The position numbers and the translations under genes were made by a program. This document shows positions 1-5,518 of a DNA stretch of 8,793 bases, piece after piece. Under the pieces are notes generated by a model. The model saw nothing but the letters and a program-made list of their open reading frames with translations, was not told the origin of the DNA and did not search any database. Source of the stretch: Bacteroidia bacterium (GTDB lineage: Bacteria > Bacteroidota > Bacteroidia > JABEUT01); NCBI GenBank assembly GCA_013044305.1, contig JABEUT010000021.1, positions 1 through 8,793 on the forward strand, read 5' to 3'. Position 1 is the stretch's first letter. The number at the start of each line of letters is the position of its first letter.

Positions 1-618
1 ATCTATTGCCACCATTCCTATGGTGTCGTGGTTGTTCATATCCGGTTTCTGGGGAGCGTAGTTATTTTCGCTTTTCCATTTCTCCCACGCCGCTTTCGAT
101 TCGGGGGTTAATAGGTCGGTTTTTGTAAAACCGTTGGCGAGGGCGAATTGCAATGCGCCATCGCCGGTGAGCATCACATAAGGGGTTTTTTCCATCACCT
201 TGCGTGCCACCGAAATGGGGTGCATAATATGCTCTATGCAGCCAACGGAGCCGCAATTGCCGTACTGGTCCATGATGGAGGCATCGAGGGTTACATGGCC
301 GTCGCGGTCGGGCAGTCCGCCGTAGCCTACGCTGGTAATCTTAGGGTCGGCTTCGGGAACCTGTACCCCTTGTTCAACGGCATCGAGGGCTTTACCGCCG
401 GCAGAAAGTACCTTCCAGGCGGCATCGTTGGCCGCAAGCCCGAAGTTCCATGTGGATATAACTATTGGTTTTTTGCCTGAAGGAGCAGGTTTATCGCTCC
501 GCGGTTCAAAGGTCTTGCGTGCATCAGTCCTGTCTTCTCCTTTCAGGTTCGGTATACCGCCGAGCAGCAATGCCGAAGCATACGCCGACTGTTTCAAAAA
601 ATCTCTCCGGTTGCTCAT
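1..618 (-). CDS. N(4)-(beta-N-acetylglucosaminyl)-L-asparaginase (glycosylasparaginase), N-terminal part, Tat-exported
   Basis: This gene is not closed within the window: it starts at ATG 618 and runs off the left edge after 206 codons. Family knowledge: these Ntn-hydrolases (peptidase family T2, EC 3.5.1.26) cleave the GlcNAc-Asn bond of N-glycosylated asparagine, and the precursor cuts itself between Asp and Thr so that Thr becomes the N-terminal nucleophile. Seen here: a twin-arginine signal NRRDFLK at residues 3-9 followed by a short hydrophobic stretch (SAYASALLLGG), indicating folded export to the periplasm. The mature start has ISTWNFG (54-60), where the Trp corresponds to a known substrate-pocket residue. 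Family blocks follow: SVGYGGLPDRDGHVTLDAS (96-114), GNCGSVGCIEHIMHP (120-134) and ML-TGDGA (149-155). The autocleavage motif HDTIGMVAID is at 197-206, with the predicted nucleophile Thr199 at bases 22-24. A typical full length is about 330-350 residues, so the beta subunit lies outside the window. No Shine-Dalgarno is visible. The first ATG is chosen because it sits right before the Tat motif. Confidence 0.93.
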   Translation of the reverse strand, partial: MSNRRDFLKQSAYASALLLGGIPNLKGEDRTDARKTFEPRSDKPAPSGKKPIVISTWNFGLAANDAAWKVLSAGGKALDAVEQGVQVPEADPKITSVGYGGLPDRDGHVTLDASIMDQYGNCGSVGCIEHIMHPISVARKVMEKTPYVMLTGDGALQFALANGFTKTDLLTPESKAAWEKWKSENNYAPQKPDMNNHDTIGMVAID

Positions 619-668
619 CTGTTCAGGTTTTTATGAATGAGGTTGTTCACTGCTAAGTAACTGTATAA

Positions 669-699
669 CAAAAATAAGAGTTATGCGCCAATGAGTGAA
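669..699 (-). promoter_or_regulatory. Candidate Bacteroidota promoter for the glycosylasparaginase gene
   Basis: On the minus strand, TATTTTTG at 676-669 matches the Bacteroidota -7 consensus TAnnTTTG exactly. It lies about 50 bases before the ATG at 618. With a 19-base spacer the -33 position (699-696) reads TTCA, only a partial match to TTTG. The site sits just downstream of the terminator of the preceding gene, which is where an independent promoter would be expected. Confidence 0.5.
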
Positions 700-703
700 G
701 TCA

Positions 704-741
704 TCATAAAAAAAACCCCGGTATAAGCTATCGGGGTTTTT
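704..741 (-). terminator. Rho-independent terminator of the DUF6600 lipoprotein gene
   Basis: A 10-bp perfect stem (AAAAACCCCG at 711-720 pairing with CGGGGTTTTT at 732-741) encloses an 11-base loop. Read on the minus strand it is followed by an uninterrupted run of eight T (bases 711-704 region), which fits termination of the minus-strand gene ending at 814. The plus side also has five T, so it could act weakly in both directions. No plus-strand gene precedes it. Confidence 0.85.
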
Positions 742-813
742 AATCTGCCTGAAAAAATTATTGGCAATGTGTTAAACTTGTTTTTAATTTCCGGTTCGGC
801 TTTTAGGGCAAGC

Positions 814-2460
814 CTACTTGCCATTGCTGTTTCCGTTGTACACGTTATGCTCGCCCTGAACCGGTCTGGTGTTGGGTTGTTTTTTGTTCGGCTGCTTGGG
901 CTGCGGGGCCTTGTTGTTTTTTGGCGCTGGTTTTTGATTATTGGGCTGAAAGGGTTGCCTCGGCTGTATGGGCTGCTGCCTGAATTGGGGCTGTCGTGGT
1001 TGTTGAGGCTGGGGTCTGTATTGCTGCTGTGGCTGTACGGCAGGCCTTGGTTGTGGCTGCTGTGGCTGCTGTCTGTATTGTGGCTGCTGCGGCTGTACGG
1101 AAGGTTGCGGTTGAGGTTGTTGGGGCTGCTGTGGCTGCTGCCTGTACTGCTGTTGCTGCGGTTGTTCGGCAGGCCTTGGTTGTGGCTGCGGTTGCTGCGG
1201 CTGCGAAATAATTACGTGGGGCTGCTCCTGCGGCTGTTGGGCAGGCCTTGGTTGTGGCTGTGGTTGCTGTGGCTGCGAAATAATTACGTGGGGCTGCTGC
1301 TGGGCACCGTTGTTCTCCGCAGGTCTTTGTCCCATGTTCTCACCCGGGGCATGGTAGGGCTGGGGTGGATTGGTATTGTTGGCATTAGACCTCTGGGTTA
1401 CCGGTGTAAGCTCCGTCTTAGGAATAAAGTTTGCAGGCTTGTGCATGGGAGCTTCATTCTTATTGATAGGGGTTATTTTCGGTTTATATACGGCGAAGGT
1501 ATTGCCGGAGATGTTTGATTTGCCTGGGGTAGCGTTGTCAGCCAGCGTATATGTTACCACCTGATGACCGGTAGCCTTCTCTACTTCAGAGGCTGGCGGT
1601 CCGCTGTTATAGTATTCCGAGTTGCCGCCGTTATTGTTTCCGCCGTTATAATTAGGCTGTCCCTGGTTGTTCTGGTTGCCGTAATAATTGCCCTGTCCCT
1701 GGTTGTTCCGGTTGCCGTAATAGTTGGCTTGTCCCTGGTTATTCTGGTTGCCGTAATAGTTGGCTTGTCCGTTGTTGCCGCTGCCGTGGTAATAATTATT
1801 GATTGGGGTAGCGTTTCCGATATAGCTGTTGTAATATTGACGGGGTGCATAATAGTTCTCCAGGTTTGCATTACCCATGTATTGCTGGGGTACATATTGC
1901 CATACATTAGGGTTGGAATAATATGCGTTGTGGAAATCAACGTTTCCGTAGTCTCCGTAAGCAAGCGGAGCCCATCCGTAGTTGCCGTTGCAACTGCTCC
2001 ATGTAACCCAGGCGGGGCCCCAGTTGCTGCCCGGTATCCAGTACCAGCCGTAGGCTCCCGTGTATTGCCAGCGCCCGTAGTGGAATGGCGCCCAGCCCCA
2101 TGAGTAGTCGGAAGCCCATGTCCATCCGGCGTCGGTATAAATCCAGTGGCCTCCGGTGGAGTAGGGCATAAAGTTAGGTCCTTCGTTGGGTACCCACACG
2201 TAATTGTATGGAGGGTATTGCACCCATTGGCCGTATGGCGAAAGCTGGTTGTAAAATTCATCGTATGCCAAGGGTTCTGCCGGGGCGGGCGCAGGTGCAG
2301 GTGCAGGTTCTACAGCAGGTGCCGGTGCCGGCGCTCCGTCAACAGCTACGGGAGCAGGTACGGGTGCGGATGGCCCCTGTTCCACTACTACTGTGCGGTG
2401 TACTACACATGAGGTAAGGCCTGCGATGACTAAAGCGGTTAAAACAAATCTGGCTTTCAT
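814..2460 (-). CDS. DUF6600-type lipoprotein with Asn-rich and Gln/Pro-rich repetitive tail
   Basis: A 548-residue predicted lipoprotein of unknown function. The N-terminus is a lipoprotein signal with lipobox LTSC, and Cys18 is the predicted lipid-modified residue. A Pro/Ala linker (30-63) follows. Residues about 66-165 are rich in Trp, Tyr and Gly, with the pattern LSPYGQWV, GHWIYTDAGWTW, WGWAPFHYGRW, GWYWIPGSNWGPAWVTW. This is the pattern I associate with the DUF6600 family; it is recognised from memory, not from a search. Residues about 230-280 carry three 12-residue repeats ending in NYYGN(Q/R)NNQGQ, then an Asn/Gly stretch. A short more ordinary segment (286-350) precedes a very long Gln/Pro-rich tail (about 385-530) that includes a 24-residue repeat beginning HVIISQPQQP twice. 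The end is basic. No Bacteroidota surface-export signal is evident after Cys18, so the side of the outer membrane is uncertain. The gene has its own promoter and terminator and is probably transcribed alone. ATG 2460 is chosen because it gives the intact lipoprotein signal. Confidence 0.88.
   Translation of the reverse strand: MKARFVLTALVIAGLTSCVVHRTVVVEQGPSAPVPAPVAVDGAPAPAPAVEPAPAPAPAPAEPLAYDEFYNQLSPYGQWVQYPPYNYVWVPNEGPNFMPYSTGGHWIYTDAGWTWASDYSWGWAPFHYGRWQYTGAYGWYWIPGSNWGPAWVTWSSCNGNYGWAPLAYGDYGNVDFHNAYYSNPNVWQYVPQQYMGNANLENYYAPRQYYNSYIGNATPINNYYHGSGNNGQANYYGNQNNQGQANYYGNRNNQGQGNYYGNQNNQGQPNYNGGNNNGGNSEYYNSGPPASEVEKATGHQVVTYTLADNATPGKSNISGNTFAVYKPKITPINKNEAPMHKPANFIPKTELTPVTQRSNANNTNPPQPYHAPGENMGQRPAENNGAQQQPHVIISQPQQPQPQPRPAQQPQEQPHVIISQPQQPQPQPRPAEQPQQQQYRQQPQQPQQPQPQPSVQPQQPQYRQQPQQPQPRPAVQPQQQYRPQPQQPRQPQFRQQPIQPRQPFQPNNQKPAPKNNKAPQPKQPNKKQPNTRPVQGEHNVYNGNSNGK
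1199..1298. repeat. 72-bp tandem duplication in the Gln/Pro-rich tail
   Basis: The string GGCTGCGAAATAATTACGTG occurs at 1199 and again at 1271, exactly 72 bases apart and in frame, so it duplicates 24 codons (HVIISQPQQP...). The linked string GGCAGGCCTTGGTTGTGGCTG also occurs near 1040, 1171 and 1241, showing that parts of the unit were copied more than once. It lies wholly within the coding region, so it is protein-repeat expansion and not an intergenic array. Confidence 0.85.
1657..1764. repeat. Three tandem 36-bp coding repeats
   Basis: Three head-to-tail 36-base units start at 1657, 1693 and 1729. They differ at only a few positions and encode a 12-residue unit of the form NYYGN(Q/R)NNQGQ(A/G/P). 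The array has no spacers and stays in frame with the lipoprotein, which identifies it as an expanding low-complexity protein segment. The partly matching bases after 1764 look like a decayed fourth unit. Confidence 0.88.
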
Positions 2461-2493
2461 AGGTCTGGATTTTAATGGATTTGAATTGTTTTA

Positions 2494-2524
2494 CAAAGGT
2501 AATTATGCTATTATGAATTATAAA
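2494..2524 (-). promoter_or_regulatory. Promoter of the DUF6600 lipoprotein gene
   Basis: On the minus strand TACCTTTG (2501-2494) is an exact match to the Bacteroidota -7 element TAnnTTTG. Exactly 19 bases upstream is TTTA (2524-2521), a three-of-four match to the -33 element TTTG. The -7 box ends about 33 bases before the ATG at 2460, a normal leader length for this phylum. This is the best-formed promoter in the window. Confidence 0.68.
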
Positions 2525-2550
2525 TGAAGAATGGAATGTAAGGGGTAAAA

Positions 2551-2584
2551 TATTGCGGCAATACTTTAAAGTATTGCCGCAATA
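2551..2584 (-). terminator. Perfect 34-bp palindrome, probable terminator of the NHL-repeat gene
   Basis: Bases 2551-2567 (TATTGCGGCAATACTTT) are the exact reverse complement of 2568-2584. A transcript would fold into a stem of about 15 bp with a tiny loop. In the minus direction it is followed by only TTTT before GC-containing sequence, and in the plus direction there is no T run. It lies 47 bases past the stop codon of the NHL gene (2631) and upstream of the next gene's promoter, so termination is the simplest role. Its perfect symmetry also allows a protein-binding site. Confidence 0.55.
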
Positions 2585-2630
2585 AATCAGGTGCAGGAAA
2601 CGGGTTGCTGCAGTTTTGCCAAGTCCGGTT

Positions 2631-5135
2631 TTATTTGCTTATAACCAGTTTTCCGCTGCCAAGCAGGGCTCCCGACTGGCTCATAACGCGGTACAGGTAT
2701 ATTCCCGCCGGCTGGGTGGATAGATTCATTTCGTTCAGTCCGCCCGCCGAAGGCATAGAGGCAATTTTATCGCCTAAAATATTGAACACTTCCGTTACCT
2801 GCGCCATTACCGGCGATTGTATCATGAATCGTCCTCCTGAAGGGTTGGGATAAATGAGCACTCTGTTTACAAGGGTTGGTATTTGAGCTACTTCGTTCAG
2901 CACGGTTGTGGTAACCTCTCTGATGCGGTGGTTGCCGAAGTCGCTGATGTAAAGGTTGCCCGAATTATCTACAAACACGCTCTGGGGCTGATTCAGTTCT
3001 GCCAGGGTGGGAGCTATTCCATTGCCATTGTACCCGCCTATTCCGGCATAGGTTGTGTCGTAGGTGGTGTCATTTTTACCGGCAACAATTTTTATGATCC
3101 TAGTTATTGTTGTATCTTTTTTGCCAACAACGGTGGATATGACTCCTGCGCTGGTAATTTCCCTAATAACGTTGTTGCGGCTGTCGGCTACAAACACGTT
3201 GCCGGTTTTATCTACCGACAATCCGGCCGGTTCGTCAAACTCGGCTGCGGTTGCAGGGCCGGCATCGCCCCAGTAGCCAACAAATCCGTTGCCTGCTATG
3301 GTGGTAATAGTGCCGGTGGTGTTTACTTTGCTGATGAGGGCTGTTCCCGGATCGGAGATGTAGAGGTTGCCTTTTGTATCAACAGCAACTCCTACAGGGG
3401 AGCTTAGTTCGGCTGCCGTGGCGGGTTTGTTTTCGCCGTTGTAGCCTTGTATGCCGTTGCCTGCCACGGTGGTTATTATTCCTGTTGCCTTGTTTATTTT
3501 TCTAATACGGTAGTTCTTGTTATCGGCTACATATACATTGCCCGAGGTATCAACGGCTACCGAGTAGGGGCCGAACAGTTCTGCTGCCGTGGCTGGTCCG
3601 CTGTCGCCGGAATATCCTCCGGTGCCGGTGCCTGCAAAGGTGGTTATGGTATCATTCTTCACCCTCCTTACAACATTGTTCTGCACATCGGCTATATACA
3701 TAATGCCGGTTTTATCAACAGCAACTGAAGAGGGCCAGAAGAGCTCGCCCGATGTTGCCGGTCCGTTGTCGCCGCTGTAGCCCAGGGTGCCGTTGCCGGC
3801 CACAGTAATAAGGGTATCGTTCTGCAAGTCGGCTCCCGATTTCCTTATTTCGCGCACTGCATTGTTTATTTTATCGGCGAAGTAGAGGTTGCCTGCGGCA
3901 TCAAGGGTGAGCTGGTTGGGGTAACGTGTGGAGGCGCTTAGGGCAGGCATCCAGTTGCCGGAGTAGCCGCCTGTTCCGCATCCTGCTTTATTAACAATGG
4001 TGTCGTTGGTTTGTATTTCGCGTATGCGCATGTTTTTGGCATCGCATATCAGAATTCTGCCGGAATCGTCGGCAAATATGCCGGTTGGGCCGTTGAGTAT
4101 GGCGTTGGTGTCGTAACCACCGTCGCCGCCATAGCTTGCCGTTCCGTTTCCGGCCAATGTATAGATGGTGTCGGTTTTGGCATTTATCATGCGGATGCGG
4201 TTATTGCTCTGGTCGGCTATATATATATTTCCGCCCCTGCCAATTGCAACGCCTGCAGGGTTCAGGTTGGCGTTGGAGGCTAATATGTGGTCGCCGTTAA
4301 ATACAGGGCTGTTGCTGCCCGAAATGGTATTTATGATGCCGCTGGTGTTTATAATGCGTATGCGGTAATTTCCCTGGTCGGCTATGTAGAGGTTGCCAAG
4401 CGAGTCAAGCGCCAGCCCGGCAGGGTTGTCAACGTCGGCAAGGTAAGCGGTTTTTCCGTCGCCATAAAATAAGCCGTTGGGGCCAAGCAGGGCGCCTCCG
4501 CCGTTTTTTACAATAGAATCTCTTCCGCAGATGGTGATGATGTTTCCTCCGGTTACCTTGCGTATGCGCTGGTTGTCGCGGTCGGCAATATATATGTCGC
4601 CATAGGGCGATATGGCCAATCCGTCGGGGTGGTTCAGCTCGGCGTGCGTAGCAAGTCCTCCGTCCTGGGTCTGAACGTAACCGTTCACCGGCGTGCCGCC
4701 CGATACGTAGCCGGCTACATAGTTTATCTTTCTTGTAGCAATGTTTACTTCCCTTATAAGGCTGTTCTGTTCGTCGGCTATATATACATTGCCGGAACGG
4801 TCGCAGGCCACTGCTGATGGTCCGTTCAGTTCTGCGGATACGGCGAGTCCTCCGTCGCCTTTATAACCGGCAAAAGTGTTGCCTGCAAAAAGCACTGTTC
4901 TGCCATTGGTGTAGTTTACCCTTCTTATACAATTATTGCCCTGATCTACTATATATATATTGCCTGAATCGTCTTTCGCAACGCCGTTGGGGTTGTAAAA
5001 CTGGGCTGCGGTTGCAAGTCCTCCGTTACCGGAATAATCAAGGTAGCCGTTGCCTGCAATGTTATATATCTTTTGGGCGGACAGCGATTGCGCTATCAGT
5101 AAGGTTAACGGTAACAGATAGGTTGTTCTTTTCAT
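2631..5135 (-). CDS. Secreted NHL-repeat beta-propeller protein with T9SS C-terminal sorting domain
   Basis: An 834-residue exported protein. The signal peptide is residues 1-20 (MKRTT, hydrophobic core, SLSA) with Gln21 as the likely mature start. I count 12 NHL motifs of the form GN(I/L/V)YIAD-x2-N-x2-IR-x-(V/I), at about residues 59, 116, 179, 247, 302, 359, 415, 478, 532, 589, 646 and 726. Each is preceded by a linker of the type AGNG-x-GYSGDGGPAT-AEL-x-P-x-GVAVD. Twelve blades would fit two six-bladed propellers, which is inference. Copy 10 is degenerate (DPGTALISKV). Copies 11 and 12 are separated by an insertion with a KKDTT/KNDTT doublet. Residues about 757-834 form a type A T9SS tail: VLIYPNPSGGRF near its start, VFNILGD, LSTQPAGIYLYRV and a final KLVISK. 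The protein is therefore expected to cross the outer membrane by T9SS and be released or anchored at the surface. NHL propellers usually bind other molecules. No ligand or enzyme domain is visible. The first ATG gives a proper signal peptide. I found no clean TAnnTTTG promoter upstream. Confidence 0.93.
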   Translation of the reverse strand: MKRTTYLLPLTLLIAQSLSAQKIYNIAGNGYLDYSGNGGLATAAQFYNPNGVAKDDSGNIYIVDQGNNCIRRVNYTNGRTVLFAGNTFAGYKGDGGLAVSAELNGPSAVACDRSGNVYIADEQNSLIREVNIATRKINYVAGYVSGGTPVNGYVQTQDGGLATHAELNHPDGLAISPYGDIYIADRDNQRIRKVTGGNIITICGRDSIVKNGGGALLGPNGLFYGDGKTAYLADVDNPAGLALDSLGNLYIADQGNYRIRIINTSGIINTISGSNSPVFNGDHILASNANLNPAGVAIGRGGNIYIADQSNNRIRMINAKTDTIYTLAGNGTASYGGDGGYDTNAILNGPTGIFADDSGRILICDAKNMRIREIQTNDTIVNKAGCGTGGYSGNWMPALSASTRYPNQLTLDAAGNLYFADKINNAVREIRKSGADLQNDTLITVAGNGTLGYSGDNGPATSGELFWPSSVAVDKTGIMYIADVQNNVVRRVKNDTITTFAGTGTGGYSGDSGPATAAELFGPYSVAVDTSGNVYVADNKNYRIRKINKATGIITTVAGNGIQGYNGENKPATAAELSSPVGVAVDTKGNLYISDPGTALISKVNTTGTITTIAGNGFVGYWGDAGPATAAEFDEPAGLSVDKTGNVFVADSRNNVIREITSAGVISTVVGKKDTTITRIIKIVAGKNDTTYDTTYAGIGGYNGNGIAPTLAELNQPQSVFVDNSGNLYISDFGNHRIREVTTTVLNEVAQIPTLVNRVLIYPNPSGGRFMIQSPVMAQVTEVFNILGDKIASMPSAGGLNEMNLSTQPAGIYLYRVMSQSGALLGSGKLVISK

Positions 5136-5287
5136 ATAGGGTATGAGTTATAAAGGGTAATTAAGCCACTAAGATATAAAAAATACTAATAACAGGCGCA
5201 TTTGAGTTTTACCTGAAATAATTAGCGTTTTAATGCATTGGTTATGAAATTGAATGACTTGATATTCCAATCGCTCAATTTTATACA

Positions 5288-5375
5288 TAAAAGAACTTAG
5301 CGGTTTTGCGGCTTTGCGAGAAAATTGAATATGTAAAAATATTCAAAGAACTTTGCGGTTTGCGGGAACTTTGAG
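5288..5375. repeat. Pair of degenerate TTTGCGG repeats flanking a hairpin
   Basis: Copy one (5290-5320) reads AAGAACTTAGCGGTTTTGCGG then CTTTGCGAG. Copy two (5347-5375) reads AAGAACTTTGCGGTTTGCGG then GAACTTTGAG. Between them TTGAATAT (5325-5332) and ATATTCAA (5339-5346) form an exact 8-bp inverted repeat with a 6-base loop. From memory, CTTTGCG-type heptad strings recur in intergenic DNA of many Bacteroidota genomes. I could not confirm copy number here. Confidence 0.6.
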
Positions 5376-5442
5376 TATTTGTTCACCCATCCTTACGGAA
5401 AACCCGGAAACATGTATTATTAGGATTAACTAAAAATTAATA

Positions 5443-5472
5443 TTAGGTGTATCAAATAACTATGTAAATTTG
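5443..5472 (+). promoter_or_regulatory. Candidate promoter of the OprB porin gene
   Basis: TAAATTTG at 5465-5472 matches the Bacteroidota -7 element exactly. TTAG at 5443-5446, 18 bases upstream, is a three-of-four match to the -33 element TTTG. The box ends 46 bases before the ATG at 5519. A small GCCGC/GCGGC inverted repeat (5472-5490) followed by five T starts at the last base of the box. Only part of it would be transcribed. Confidence 0.6.
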
Positions 5473-5518
5473 CCGCCTGTTGTTTGCGGCTTTTTAATTT
5501 TAATTACTTGGGGTTCCA

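Larger units (their letters stand above)
5136..5518. other. Divergent intergenic region with no convincing gene
   Basis: This 383-bp AT-rich stretch separates the minus-strand NHL gene from the plus-strand porin gene. It contains a CTTAGTGGCTT string on the minus strand (about 5160-5171), two degenerate TTTGCGG-type repeats around a perfect hairpin (5288-5375), and the porin promoter near its right end. Only very short open frames occur, without supporting features. No RNA gene or riboswitch is recognisable by eye. Confidence 0.7.

Noticed and set aside
769..1518. Long plus-strand open frame rich in Leu/Arg/Trp
   Set aside because: It is the antisense shadow of the Gln/Pro-rich lipoprotein tail: CAG/CAA/CCN codons read backwards give Leu/Trp/Gly/Arg. 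The minus-strand frame has a signal peptide, lipobox and domain.
1657..1764. CRISPR-like array
   Set aside because: The 36-base units are directly adjacent with no spacers and keep the reading frame of a protein; no cas genes are present.
1564..2103. Plus-strand open frame rich in Val/Ile/Ala
   Set aside because: It is antisense to the Asn/Tyr repeat and DUF6600 coding region, has no export or domain signature, and its repeats mirror those of the real gene.
2883..3407. Plus-strand open frames antisense to the NHL gene
   Set aside because: They reflect the periodic NHL repeat DNA read on the other strand, with no start signals or recognisable protein features.
5247..5281. AAATTGA/TCAATTT inverted repeat
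   Set aside because: Seven-base AT-rich arms with a 21-base loop are likely by chance in this region.
5244..5300. Short plus-strand frame of 18 codons starting MKLND
   Set aside because: Too short, AT-rich and without a promoter or ribosome-binding context; expected by chance in such DNA.
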